A stretch of DNA of 64,000 bases from Embiotoca jacksoni (GCA_022577435.1 JAKOON010000003.1:3738501-3802500), one strand, 5' to 3'; shown: positions 22,209 to 33,058, counted from the first letter of the stretch. Notes: generated from the letters alone by a model not told the origin. Numbers and translations: made by a program.

Positions 22209-25188
22209 CTGGAAGAGACAGGAGAACAAACACGAAGGGGTGAACATCAAATTTAGAAGACCTGCTACGGGCAGGAAGTAGACGTCCGTGTCAGGCGTGT
22301 TACCTTGATGCCGCTGCGTCCCTGCTGCTTCAGCAGGATGTTCTCTGGCTTCAGATCACAGTGGATGATCCTGTGCCGGCTCAGGGCCTCCAGGCACTGC
22401 AGGATGGAGTGGGCGAACTTCCTGACCAGCGGCAGACTGAAGCCCTGGAACTTGTTGCGTTTGATAAGCTCGTACAGGTTCATGCTGAGCAGCTCGAAGG
22501 TCATACAGATGTGGTTGCGGAAGGTGAAGTTTTCGAGCATGTGCACGACATTCATGGTGCCGTTGCGGTCCTGCTTGCGCAGGTGCTCCAGGATGCGGAT
22601 CTCCTCCTGCGCCTGCCGGTGGAAACGCTTCTCGTTGCGCACCATTTTCAGAGCCAGGTGTTGCTGCAGTTTGTGGTCATATACTTTCGCCACTTGGCCA
22701 AAACTGCCCTTACCAATGATCTGAAGAGGAAGCAAAGAGTTTGGCCGTTAGCTAAAGACCAGATACTTTTATTTTAATAGCCGTTTTAATTCAACAAAAA
22801 GTGTCTGACCTTGAGGAACTCGTAGCGGTAAGCCAGGTGGTCGTGGGGGACGTGAATGTAACCACCCTGCTCGTCGTCGTAGCCGCAGTTGTTGTTGCCC
22901 CCGGCGATGGCAGGCCTCTTCTTGGCATTGGGTCCCACGAAGTAGATGTCGGGGTAGGAGTGGATCTCCGTCTGCTCCAGGGTGGTCAGCTGAGACCGGT
23001 ACAGTCTCAGAGCCTGGTCGGGAGTCAGCGGGCCGCACAGCTTGCCACTGTTCCCTCCATTTCCAGCTCCGTGCGGGCCGGAGGATTCGCTGGAGCCCTT
23101 ACTGGACTCAGTGCTGTGACAGATGTACAGTGTTTGCGCACTTTGCAAGATGTTTTCAGTTATTTCGGTGTCTTCACGTGTTCATCTCTCTCACCTGTCC
23201 ACGCTGTGCTCCTTGGCCAGGCTGGACACCGGGACAGGTTTACTGGGCGTCTGGCCGGTGGGCCCGCTGCTCTGAGTGGATGCTGTGGTGATGGCGTTGA
23301 TCTTTCGGTTGTTGGTGGAGTCTTCGTACAGGTACTTGACCTTCAGCTGGCCACCTCGCACAGTCACCTGATCCCTCATCACAGCCTTGTTACTGACAAC
23401 CTGCAGAAGAAGGAGGAAACACAGAGAGCGGAGAAGACATGAAGTTTGCGATTGAGGAAAGGATCTCTCTTTTTTTTAATCAATATAAAAACAACAGAGG
23501 CCACAAGCCTTCAAATTGACCTCATTGAAAATGCCATGGAACAGAACAATAAAGTAAATATTTCTTCTTTTCGCTTAAATCTTTTAAATATTTCACATTT
23601 AATAAGAAAGAGATTATTGATATTCACAATACATTTTCCAGGGAAATGATCCCTCCTGATATTTCTACTTTATTTACTTCATATCACCATTACACACCAA
23701 CAGGTTCAGACTGTGTTCGTTAGAAGTCTGAATATCAGCAGCCGGCTCTCGAGCCACGAGCGGTGAGCAGTCAGCAGATATTCAGCATGTAGTTGGTGAA
23801 CCAGCACAACTGGATTTAGAGACTGGATCTAAATCCAGTCTCAAGGGAAATGCCGAGGAATGACTGGGCAACCCTTCGTGACCAAAACCCACGCAGTGAC
23901 CTACATCTCCGCTTACTTGTTTGTGTGTTTGCTGTTATTGATCAGGTAAAAGGTAGACGCAATCTTTGGCTGAGCACTGCAGTAATCTGTTGTAGTAAAG
24001 TCCAGCTGGCCACTGAAACCTACAACTCTGCTGTTGCAACTTGGTGCAAAAACACAAAATAAAAGTAAAAAAATTTAACAACAGGGACTATTTATACAAG
24101 GACGAAACAATTCACTGGACATTTTTGTAATTCTTTTCGATCGTATCTGCCCGCATCCTTTAAAAAGCGACTCTTGCTCGGGAGGACCGGTGAGGTTGGA
24201 GGAGTTTAAGGAAAGATTCCTGCCAGCTTCGTTTCAGCGACCCCAGGAATTCATTCCTCCTCACTGTCCGTCTCTGCCTCTCTTCTCTCGCTCTCTCTTC
24301 ACCAGCGGAAAAGAATCCTCCACAAGATTACGGAGCGCAGGGAAAATGACGGTCATTAAAGTTAGATTATACTCCTAAACTATAGAAGCAGTGCGGCTTT
24401 TAAGACATGCTGCCATAAACTCAGCACGGCCGTCCTACACGGAGCGACACAGGAGAGGCATGTTAGCTTTTTTTTTTACTTTTACACTTCTGAGATTTTA
24501 GTCTTAATATTTCCTTATCTTTTATTAAAGAGCAGGTTTGGTTTTTATGCTGTTTGTTCAAACTTCAAGGCCAAGCAGCTGAAACCATGTCAGCTCTTAC
24601 AGAGAACACAACAAGGAAGGGCACATTAAAAGTAGCTGCTGACATGTTCCTGAAGGAGGACTCGGCCGAGGGTGTGTTTGTGTTGTAAGTTGGAGTCCTA
24701 AAATAGAGGAGGAATGCAGGACGGGTTTCCATACCAGTAACCGTATAGTCTTAACTCATTACAACAGCCCTGCTGCTGACCCAGGGTCCTATGAAGCTGT
24801 TGTCCCATAGCAGCACTGCAAACACACCGACTGTCATCGATCGAGCCCCTCCACCCTCCACCCACCACCCTCCACACACACGTATATACACAAATCCTGA
24901 CGTAAAAATCGAAGCTTCCTACATGTGGAGCATCGACTGGGATAGATTGCTGATTGATCTGGCAGGAGGTGATATTAGAAATACAAACATTTCAAAGAAA
25001 AAGTGGCCAAAGGAGCCAGAAAGGAAGGAACCTCTCTCACAGGTATTACCGAGTCCTCCGAGTGCAAATCTGCACGATGAAACAGATGGAGAAGAGCTAA
25101 TCTCTTTGCTGTTAGAGAAACACCCAAGTAATATTTTTCTCCTTCTCCCAAGTGCACACAGGGTTGCACAGCTCAACACATGTAGCGG

Positions 25189-25261
<73 letters not shown>

Positions 25262-26760
25262 ACACAAATATTGGCAACACACTCACAACAAAACTTGGGT
25301 CCGTGGTAGATCTGAACATCATCATCTCCAACTCGTTAAATCTGTATCACGACGCAGAACTGAACTTAAAAGGAAAAAAATCGTTGTAACATGTCTTCCC
25401 CTGCGCTGACATTGAGCGAGGATGACATCAGTTTATGACTTTATTAACGCAAAAGGCAACTTTGCGAGAAGTGAACACTGTGAACTGGGGCGAGTTCCCG
25501 TCAGTCACATTGAGCAGAGGACGATACCTCTGTGAGCGTGACAGAAAAATACAAAAGGAAGAAGGACAGGACTAGAATAGAAAACTAGGCCTAACCTCTG
25601 TTCAAGCCCACTGATGGAGGATTACACGAGCCGGGAGGAGGGGAGGAGAGGGGAGAAGGGGGGAGAATTTTGATTGGCGAGTTTGTTTTGTGGGTCACAT
25701 TTTCAAGCCCAATAAATCTTTACAATATATATCAAACTGGCCCTTTTTTCCCCTCTACTGGTGTGGAAGACCGTGGAGTATCATTGTGTGTGTGTGTTTG
25801 TGCATTTTCTGCCAAAGGGAACGTTGAGAGAGTCCAACAGAGTGAGGACGTTCTCCACTAGCGCTGCAAATCATTACGTGTATGTTTTAATGAATCGATT
25901 AATCCTTTTTTTTTTTTTAATGATCAGAATTTGTTCAAATAGAAAAATGCTCATCGCAAGTTGTTACCAGATCTCAAAGTGATGTTCACAATCTGAAATA
26001 GATCTTCTGATCCGCAAATAAAAGCAACTTATAAATACATATGGGTCAGTCGACAAAAGAACTGCAGCTCACTAATGAAAGCTAGTGGCACCCTCATAAA
26101 TATGCATGACTAAATGCAGCCCTGCAGATGAAAACATTTGTGATTGGCTCTTTTGTGAGGCCTTTTTTTATCCCAAGCAGACGAGAACAGTTGTGCATCG
26201 TGCATGTGGAGCCGACACGGCACGTCAGCATAGCGGTAAATATGCACCCTGTAAAATGCACTTATCTGCAAAGTTCCCTTCACGAGGTTGCTGTTGGATC
26301 TCTGGATTTACTTCAAGTAAGGACACAAAACGGCTATTTCAGTTCGGCAAATGTGCCAGTCACAGCGAGCGGCTCTTAAGCCCTCCGGGATGTCGGTCAA
26401 TATTACAAACACGATCACGTTATTCTCATCGAAGGCTATAAAAAAGGACTGAATTTGAAATGCTTGAGATAAGACGAGAGATAAGCTCCCCGTCCTCTGT
26501 ACAGTGAGAGCAACAAATGTGATGAAGAGGAAAAGGACTGACCGGGGAGGATCTCTGAGGAACAGGATGTCTGGAGACGGTGTGTGTGCTCCAGCACAGG
26601 AAATGGGGCTTAACTGTCTTCGTGCGTAATGTGTGCGTGTGCATACTTACGGTGTGTTTGGGCATCGGGGGCAGCGCAGACGGACTGTTGGTGTCCGCTT
26701 CGTCTTTGAGGATGTGGTCTGTCCTCATGTAGGAGTCGTACAGGCCGTCACCATGGCGAG
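21477..26760 (-). CDS. dyrk3: Dual-specificity tyrosine-phosphorylation-regulated kinase 3 (spliced, five exons seen)
   Basis: DYRK class-II kinases autophosphorylate a tyrosine in cis and then act on Ser/Thr. DYRK3 is known for dissolving stress granules and other condensates. Coding exons on the minus strand are 26651-26760, 23195-23400, 22810-23113, 22304-22720 and 21477-22208; all have GT-AG ends and matching phases. Visible features are the N-terminal DGLYDSYM block, the DYRK homology box ending YIHVPHDHLAYRYE, the glycine loop IIGKGSFGQV, ALKM lysine, HCDLKPEN catalytic loop, DFG, activation-loop YTY and the C-terminal VLPKLVS. From the first in-frame ATG (26726-26728) the protein is 578 residues, close to the usual DYRK2/3 length. 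Parts of the kinase domain look DYRK2-like. IYFVGPNAKKR and the mapkapk2-rassf5-ikbke neighbours support dyrk3. The true 5' exon is unresolved. Confidence 0.88.
22304..22720 (-). CDS. dyrk3: dyrk3 coding exon (kinase N-lobe and catalytic loop)
   Basis: The exon encodes 139 residues. It runs from the glycine-rich loop IIGKGSFGQV through ALKMVRNEKRFHRQ and the DYRK-typical FELLSMNLYELI to IIHCDLKPENILL, ending GIK|GTAACA. Both ends are phase 0. Confidence 0.95.
22810..23113 (-). CDS. dyrk3: dyrk3 coding exon (DYRK homology/NAPA region)
   Basis: After a Ser/Gly-rich linker it encodes LTPDQALRLYRSQLTTLEQT, SYPDIYFVGPNAKKR, a GYDDEQGGYIHVP block and AYRYEFLK. This is the pre-kinase region needed for tyrosine autophosphorylation in class-II DYRKs. 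The acceptor follows ...CACAG; the exon starts in phase 2 and ends at AAG|GTCAGA. Confidence 0.93.
23195..23400 (-). CDS. dyrk3: dyrk3 coding exon (N-terminal region)
   Basis: The exon encodes VVSNKAVMRDQVTVRGGQLK, KYLYEDSTNNRKIN and a Ser/Thr/Pro-rich tail ending KEHSVD. The acceptor is CTGCAG|GTTGTC and the donor ACAG|GTGAGA. It joins in phase to 26651-26760 and 22810-23113. Confidence 0.88.
23819..23842. repeat. Perfect 10-bp-stem inverted repeat
   Basis: GAGACTGGAT and ATCCAGTCTC are perfect arms around a CTAA loop, inside a dyrk3 intron. Confidence 0.85.
25190..25259. repeat. (CA)n microsatellite
   Basis: About 35 CA dinucleotides in the dyrk3 intron. Confidence 0.97.
26651..26760 (-). 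CDS. dyrk3: dyrk3 first recognised coding exon
   Basis: It reads RHGDGLYDSYMRTDHILKDE and then a Pro-rich end PPMPKHT|GTAAGT. The DGLYD.(Y/F)M block is typical of DYRK2/3 N-termini. The acceptor CTCAG|CTCGCC implies an upstream exon. If that exon is non-coding, translation would begin at the Met at 26726-26728. Confidence 0.85.
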
Positions 26761-27203
26761 CTGAGGGGACGAAGACGGATAAATAGATGAGTGTGATGAT
26801 GTGGGACCGTCAACCGATGACACTCAAGAGGTAACGTTCACAGAGACACGGAGAGTTTGTCCGAGGCAGGCAAAGTCCCATTGATTATCCCATCAATCAA
26901 ACTAACTGCTCGAGATTAAAACTAATGATTCAGTACGGCCTGACGAATCCCTCGAGCTAACCTGCTCCATTAGCGAGGGTGCATATTATGGCCTACATTT
27001 ACTGTGAAACGGCCATTATTAGCAGATACACCATTGTATGTATTGTGTCCAATATATTGGCCAGGCTCCGACCTCACCAGCTTACATAGGGCTTAGGGTC
27101 CCAGATCGCCAGCGCTGCAAGTGGTATTATTGGCCTAATGGGGGTAACAGATGCCCCTGTGACGACAGCATCTTTCCGTCTGCCCATCTGTCCATTCAGG
27201 CCG

Positions 27204-27206
<3 letters not shown>

Positions 27207-27252
<46 letters not shown>

Positions 27253-27271
27253 GCGCACACACACACGCACG

Positions 27272-27304
<33 letters not shown>
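27207..27304. repeat. (GC)n-(AC)n-(GCAC)n compound microsatellite
   Basis: GCGCGCGC leads into AC runs interrupted by GCGCGC and GCAC units. It is alternating purine-pyrimidine sequence throughout and so prone to Z-DNA. Confidence 0.96.
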
Positions 27305-28035
27305 CAGGTGTGCTCGGTATTAGAGCCAATATAGACGGATGCGGGCCCCCGTCATTCAATAGTGCTGCCTTTAGTGCTCACCTCTGTGGCATCAAGCCAA
27401 ACCACCTGATGTGAGATGACAGTAGAGGGATGAGGAGGGCATTTGGGACTGCAGGTGGAAGCCCCGTTAGCCAAATGTTTATCTCAACAGTCATCTCACT
27501 TATATTCAAGTCGCTACTTCAGTGGAACAAAACTGAGAGTATAATCTCTAGTATCTGGAAACTAGGCCTGTTAGCATAAGCCACTCTTGGACCCATTGTG
27601 TCGGCTTGGCTCATTAGCAAAAGCCTAAAATTGCGGCTTGTCTCGCGTTGCTCCTTACGAGCCCTTTGAGAGTGTCGTAACCGTGTGCAGGTGCGTCAGA
27701 GCCAAATGTCCCCGGTGCTCGTCAACACACCGGCTGACAGATTAGAGCTGCTGCCTGGATACAGGCGCATTAAACCTGCACAGCACAGCAAACGATGGCA
27801 TTAAGGCTCCACACACAATATTAGGTGAGCACAGACACCATTAGTCCTCTGCAAACTCCTAATCACTCAGTCCCCGAGACAAACAACAAAAAAATTCAAA
27901 CAAGAGCCCAAACTTCTTTGTAACCAAACATCCAGCCTGCTCCGTCCAGCTGGCGTTCAGCGCTCCACAGGGTGCACAGCGAAGGGGAGAGAACAGGGTT
28001 CAAGCAAACATGCACACAGCAGATCATGTGTCATA

Positions 28036-28039
<4 letters not shown>

Positions 28040-28081
<42 letters not shown>

Positions 28082-28082
28082 T
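28040..28082. repeat. (GT)n microsatellite
   Basis: About 21 GT units, followed by G-rich GGTGGGGTGGGGT. Confidence 0.96.
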
Positions 28083-28318
28083 GGGGTGGGGTAAAGTCAC
28101 AGCTTTTTTGTCCTCCTCTTCCTGGTGCACAAAGTGCCTCTTCACAGACAATACGCCCGGTGTAGGAATACGCCCGGTGTAAACCATCTGACAGGCTGCA
28201 GAGCAATTGTCTTTTGTCTTGCATTACATTTGGTGTTCCATGCTGTCAACTCAAAACACACAACACGGAGCCAAACAAAGGTGAGGTCGGTTCCAGGTAG
28301 CGACACATAAAATAATAA

Positions 28319-28326
28319 TGACGTCA
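28319..28326. promoter_or_regulatory. CRE palindrome TGACGTCA
   Basis: A perfect CREB/ATF consensus in the dyrk3 5' region, about 700 bp inside the candidate first intron. Confidence 0.4.
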
Positions 28327-28696
28327 TGGTGCAAACGCCAAACCAGATACCTACAGAGATACCGGAGCTTATCACACTAAATTGCGTACGAAGGAGACCT
28401 GAAAAATAACATGGCACTTCCTGAACCGTCCTCCGAGCACGTTCACAGACGGCGAGTCTCGTGACTGATATGGAGACCCAAAAGCAAAAGAAAACACGTT
28501 TGCAACACGAGTCTCGTGACATGCCCGCGGCATCGCGACCTCTGTCTGTCCGTCCGTCTGTCTGTCCACGACACGACGTGACATTTAAAGCCGTAGGCTG
28601 GAGAAGAAGGAAGAAAAAAAAAAAAAGGTCAATCAGAGCCATTTTAGGCACGAAGAGTAGCTCGAGGGATGAAAAGCAGCGGCCGCGTCACACTGA

Positions 28697-28704
28697 TGAC
28701 GTCA
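28697..28704. promoter_or_regulatory. CRE palindrome TGACGTCA
   Basis: The second perfect CRE, 378 bp from the first and about 300 bp from the candidate dyrk3 exon 1 donor. Confidence 0.45.
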
Positions 28705-28960
28705 GCCTCATTAAAACAAAAGCAAAGCACAAACACTTCTGCAACAATTGTAGCAAAACAGACAAAAGGTGAGGAAGGCTGCAGCGCGTTGTTATGGTTA
28801 CCTGTTGCTATCGGGCCCTCTGGTTTTCTGCTTATTATCATCATGTTTACAGTGTGTGTGTGACGCCAGCATCCGAAGGTGATAGAAATCCCGAATAAAA
28901 ACAAAAGAAAAAGAAAAAGTGGAAAAAAAAAAAAAAAGAAAAAAAAGTTGGTATCAAGCA

Positions 28961-29480
28961 GCGAAGTCGGCTAACAGCATGTAGAGTCTGCAGAGTCCCG
29001 GTGGAGGTGGAGGCTCACTCACGGTTATTTCTCCTCGGGGGGGCGAGCTGTCTTGGATTTGGCCGAAATGGATCCGGGTATTGTTATTATTGTTTAAAAA
29101 ACACAACAACTAAAAAAAGCCACGCCGGTCGTGTGCTCAGTGTGCTCAGTTCGCCCCGGCTAACAGGAGCCTCGACTTCCGTTTGAAACAACCAGAGCGG
29201 GTCGTCCCTCAGCTAGCCGGCCGAGCTAGCTCGTACAGCCGCAAAAACGCTCGTCCGCCCGAGAGCCGCTCCCTCCGTTAAAAATAGTTTGAGTCCCGGT
29301 CGTGCAGCTCGGCGGTCTGACCCGGGTGCCCCTCGCCTTTCTCTGACGGTACAATGAGCGGATCCAGAGCACCATTCCCGTGATTATTCCCGGTTAGCTG
29401 AGTCCGTAGTTAGCAAACAGCGGTGCTACCACTCGTCGAGCCCCCAGGATTGAGTCCTCCTTCGGGACGGCTCTGCTCGT
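28961..29480 (-). promoter_or_regulatory. dyrk3: dyrk3 promoter and candidate 5' exon, CpG-rich
   Basis: CG dinucleotides are frequent here compared with the flanks. On the minus strand a good donor, AATAACC|GTGAGT (GT at 29021-29022), could end a non-coding first exon. Read in phase with the exon at 26760, this segment has no ATG after the last in-frame stop, so I do not call coding sequence. The start site is unknown. Confidence 0.5.
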
Positions 29481-29488
29481 CCTCGGGC

Positions 29489-29523
29489 GTGTGTGTGTGT
29501 GTGTGTGTGTGTGTGGTGGTGAT

Positions 29524-29561
<38 letters not shown>
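29489..29561. repeat. Two (GT)n microsatellites
   Basis: GT tracts at 29489-29515 and 29528-29561 are separated by GTGGTGATAAGG at the edge of the dyrk3 CpG-rich region. Confidence 0.95.
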
Positions 29562-29564
<3 letters not shown>

Positions 29565-29674
29565 GGGGGGATGGCTAGCCACAACAGGCTAGCTGTACTC
29601 GAGCCCCATGTTCCCGGAGGATCTCCTTCGTATAAAAAGCTTCACCTGTGAAGTCAGCGCGGTGAAAGCTGCTC

Positions 29675-29712
29675 TGTTCAATCGGTTCAATCGGTTCAAT
29701 CGGTTCAATCTG
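29675..29712. repeat. 9-bp tandem repeat (TTCAATCGG)n
   Basis: About four copies of TTCAATCGG, the last degenerate. Confidence 0.9.
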
Positions 29713-29800
29713 TTAAATCCTTCTCGTGTGCAGCAGAAGTGTCTTCTTCCACGCAGCTGTCTGTTGTTGCTAAGGGCGTCTTCGCGGAGCCCGGAGTCAG

Positions 29801-29930
29801 CGGGAGGACCGAGGGAGGACCGAGGGAGGAGCTGGGAGGACCGAGGGAGGAGCTGGGAAGAGCTGGGCGGACCGGGGGAGGAGCTGGGAGGAGCTGGGAG
29901 GAGCTGGGAGGACCGAGGGAGGAGCTGGGC
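29801..29930. repeat. Purine-rich minisatellite (GGAGGACCGAGGGAGGAGCT variants)
   Basis: Units built from GGAGGACCGAGGGA and GGAGCTGGGA alternate across 130 bp, giving strong purine skew on the plus strand. Several frames stay open through it, which explains long spurious ORFs on both strands. Confidence 0.9.
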
Positions 29931-30159
29931 GGCGCCTCGCCGGCATCCAGACGGCCAGCAGAAGAGCGCAGCGCCGGTCCAGCTGGAGAACTACACAGGA
30001 GCCGACACATCACTCATGTTTACGGAGACGTTGACGGGGTATGAACCAGCTGGGCATGAACCCACCCCACCTCCCCCCCCCCTTACCTCCTCCCCCCCAC
30101 CTCCCCACACACACATAGATGCAATATACCCAGACACTCTACAAACAACACGTTTCAGT

Positions 30160-30430
30160 CTTTTTGTGGTTGTTGTTTTCTCTGTGGTCACTTTTTGTCT
30201 CTTTTTTTTTGTCATTTTGTGCCTATTTATGTACATTTTGTTCCTTTTTGTTGGTCTGTAGTTGGTTTGAGTATCCTTTAAGTTTTTTTAAGTCCTTCAG
30301 AGTGACTGTAGAGTTGCTTTGAGTCATTTAGAGTTATTTTGTAGCTGTTTTGAGTCATTGTGTCGTTGTTTGAAGTCTGTCTGAGTCCTCTTTGTCGTTC
30401 TTTTGAGTCATTCTCAGTCTCCGTTTGGTT
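30160..30430. repeat. Degenerate T-rich tandem array (about 20-bp unit)
   Basis: Blocks such as 'ttttgagtcatt', 'ttttgtcattttgtg' and 'ctttttgtctctttt' recur at roughly 20-bp spacing. The array resembles the common teleost 'ttttgtgtctctttgt' minisatellites. Confidence 0.55.
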
Positions 30431-31390
30431 TGACTTATTTTTCTCACTTGTAAATGTTGAGGAGGCATTGATAAATGTCACAAAAGAAACTTAAGTCAGT
30501 GAATGTCAAAATGAATTGACCAATCAAGAAAATAGTCAGATCAACCAGTAATTAACACACTTGTCATTATTTACAGTCCTTGGCATTAAGCATGACTTCT
30601 CCTCAGGCCCACACAGTGCTATTGGTCAGTCTGCATACCCTATGAGGAAAACTGTGGATTGAAACTGGAGAGGTTATGGAGATCTACGTATACAGGGCTG
30701 GATATAGTTAGAGGCAGGCCAGAGGACAGAGACGGAGTGAGACCGGGCGGGCATGAGAAGGGGAACAGGCTAAATTCAGACAGTGATATGTGCTGGGGCA
30801 GGGGATGATGCTAATCTTAGCTCTTTCTCAGAGGTGAGAAGAGGGGTCTGTCTATATTTGCTGCCATAAATACTCATACTGACACAGTTTCGGGCGGCCT
30901 TCTGGGCAGCAGCCACCACTTAAGACCACCGCAGCCATGCTGATTATTCTTAGATGGTGGTGTATAGAGCAAGTAGGGTGACAATGCCTATAAATTGAGC
31001 TGCTTATTGCACTCCCCTTTCGAAGGGTTCAAGTGTGTGGCCCGAGCACCACTTTAATCAGCCAGAGAATTTACAAGTACAGTAAGAGAAGGGACCAGGT
31101 GCAAAGCTACCTACAGGTCCTTGTGAGGGGGTTCTGGCTGCATCTGGTCTCAGAGCCGGTGACTGACACTGACACCTGTGGGTTTATTAGTCTAACACAT
31201 TATTTTAAATGCCCTTTAAAAACCTAAAAACAAACATGTCAGGGAGAGTATCGTGAAACTGTGTCACCGCCAAACCAAGATACTTTATTGTTTCACGCCT
31301 GTCAGGACTTAATCACACAAACATGCATCTGTGGAGGGACACAGCTCACATCCTACATGTGCTGTTAGTACTTGCAGATTAGATGTGGTC

Positions 31391-31408
31391 TTGCCACCTG
31401 CTGGTGAT
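31391..31408 (-). promoter_or_regulatory. CTCF-like motif
   Basis: The minus strand reads CACCAGCAGGTGGCAAG, a strong match to the CTCF core. It lies between the dyrk3 promoter and the rassf5 3' end. Confidence 0.4.
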
Positions 31409-31632
31409 TTGAAAGCAATACAAGCTGGCTTCAGGTGAAGGAAACATGCCGAGCTCAGCACTTTCTGCTCAGAACATGTCTGCCTCTCTTGAGAGAAACA
31501 TAAATAAAATCATACTAAATTCACAAGCACTGAGATCCTGGTTTGGACTATATGTAATTTTACACCGTATGTAATGTTTTATACTGACATAAGACATAAA
31601 AAACAAGAACATTTCGATAAAGGGATTACCTT

Positions 31633-31638
31633 TTTATT
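31633..31638 (-). terminator. rassf5: Candidate poly(A) signal of rassf5
   Basis: AATAAA in rassf5 sense, 2.4 kb past the stop. A second hexamer at 33264-33269 could give a shorter transcript. Confidence 0.4.
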
Positions 31639-31766
31639 TCATAATCATATTCTGTACATCTCTACTGATATATGTATACACACTTCTTCAAATAAAACTA
31701 AATAAATTGCAGAAAAAGCATCCTTGACATAATATCATGTGGATGGTGTGGGTCATGAAATAAATA

Positions 31767-31782
31767 ACACACACACACACAG

Positions 31783-31831
<49 letters not shown>

Positions 31832-31868
31832 CAGGCACACACACACGCACTCCCAGGCACACACACAC
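31767..31868. repeat. (AC)n imperfect microsatellite
   Basis: AC tracts interrupted by AGGC and ACGC units. Confidence 0.95.
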
Positions 31869-33012
31869 GTCCAAGGAGGATTTGTTGGAAAGACATGAGT
31901 GTTAAAGGGTGGTGAAAGGGAGAGAGGGGGGGGGGGGGGGGCAGAAAGAAAAATTACACATACAACACCACCCAAGAGACACAGATTTGCACACATGCAA
32001 AAAGCACCCACACATATTCTCAGGCACCTGTGTGCTGGAACACACTTGTACGTAGATACACAGGGGCACATGAAACAAAAGGCACTGCCAGCAGGAACAG
32101 CTTGGGCTTTGGGTGGTGGCGGTAAAAAAATAAATAAAAGGTCGACTGAGAAGCATGTGCTTATGGACAATAGGCCTCATCTATCAGGGTTTCTATGGAA
32201 GAATGAAGAAACATGAGTTCTTCAGTTAAACGCATACATTTTATGATACATGCACGCCCGGTATTTTTTTCTCCAAAACTAACATCAACCTAATTTTGCA
32301 GTTGAAATGTGTTATTTTACACGTGCGCTCAAATGCATGTCTTAAGACTCCGTCAGTGAGGCCCGATGAGGGAGCGCCGATGACACACTGACACTCATTT
32401 GAAAAAAACAAAACACTATTCACATTATCCTCACTGCCCGAGATGAGCACACACACGCCAACCGGTAGGAATGATACCAAACAAAATATTAATATTCATA
32501 ATAACAACAAAGTTTAAACTTTGTCACTTCCAGTGTCTACATAATACATATGCATTGCAAACACATCATTGGTACATCATAGCCATTATCATGAATTTTA
32601 TATATTTTTTTTTCTTTTAATGTGGGAGGTGGGGGAGATCAAAGAAAACATAAATGCATGCCCAGCCCCAGAGATGTGAGCCATTCATCGACCTGCATCT
32701 ATACTGTATGTGCAAAATCTGTTTTTTACATACACCACCTTTGATTTTCTTCCAAATGTCTCTAAACCCTTTAAATTCCTCTCAGTAGATCTGTCCCTCT
32801 ATGCTTTGGTGTAAAACTCCTCTCACATTCAAAATACAACCCGAATACACTAACAGTGTATGTAAAGTGGATCAGTAAAGTAAAGGTATGTGGATTGCCT
32901 CTCTGGAGATGCTTCATTTGCAGGTGGAGTTCATGCGAGGTTGGTCAGATCGGCATTTCAGATAGGACATGGGGAAATGATGTCACAGTTATCATCTGAG
33001 GAGAAGTGTGTC

Positions 33013-33014
<2 letters not shown>

Positions 33015-33058
<44 letters not shown>
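33015..33058. repeat. (TG)n microsatellite
   Basis: About 22 TG units in the probable rassf5 3'UTR. Confidence 0.96.

Larger units (their letters stand above)
23401..26650 (-). other. dyrk3: dyrk3 intron between first two recognised coding exons
   Basis: A 3.25-kb intron with no further exon recognised. It contains a 24-bp perfect hairpin (23819-23842) and a long (AC)n microsatellite (25190-25259). Confidence 0.75.
26761..28960 (-). other. dyrk3: dyrk3 5' intron
   Basis: Sequence between the first recognised coding exon and the CpG-rich promoter. It holds a TAAT/ATTA-rich block (about 26880-27170), compound microsatellites at 27207-27304 and 28040-28082, and two perfect CREs (28319-28326 and 28697-28704). 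I could not find a coding exon with a phase-1 donor. Confidence 0.5.
29562..31632. other. Intergenic region between dyrk3 and rassf5
   Basis: About 2 kb with no recognisable gene. It contains the minisatellite, a C-rich tract (30061-30107), a degenerate T-rich tandem array (30160-30430), then unique sequence. The human gene EIF2D would be expected here; no eif2d exon was recognised. Confidence 0.6.

Noticed and set aside
22305..22777. Long plus-strand frames opposite dyrk3 exons (also 22801-23442, 21502-21915)
   Set aside because: Antisense shadows of GC-rich kinase exons.
24791..25309. 172-residue plus-strand frame
   Set aside because: It ends in a (His-Thr)n microsatellite translation; no similarity.
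29608..30261. 217-residue plus-strand frame with repeated Glu/Gly/Arg units
   Set aside because: Translation of the purine-rich minisatellite and poly-C tracts; frames stay open because of the repeat unit.
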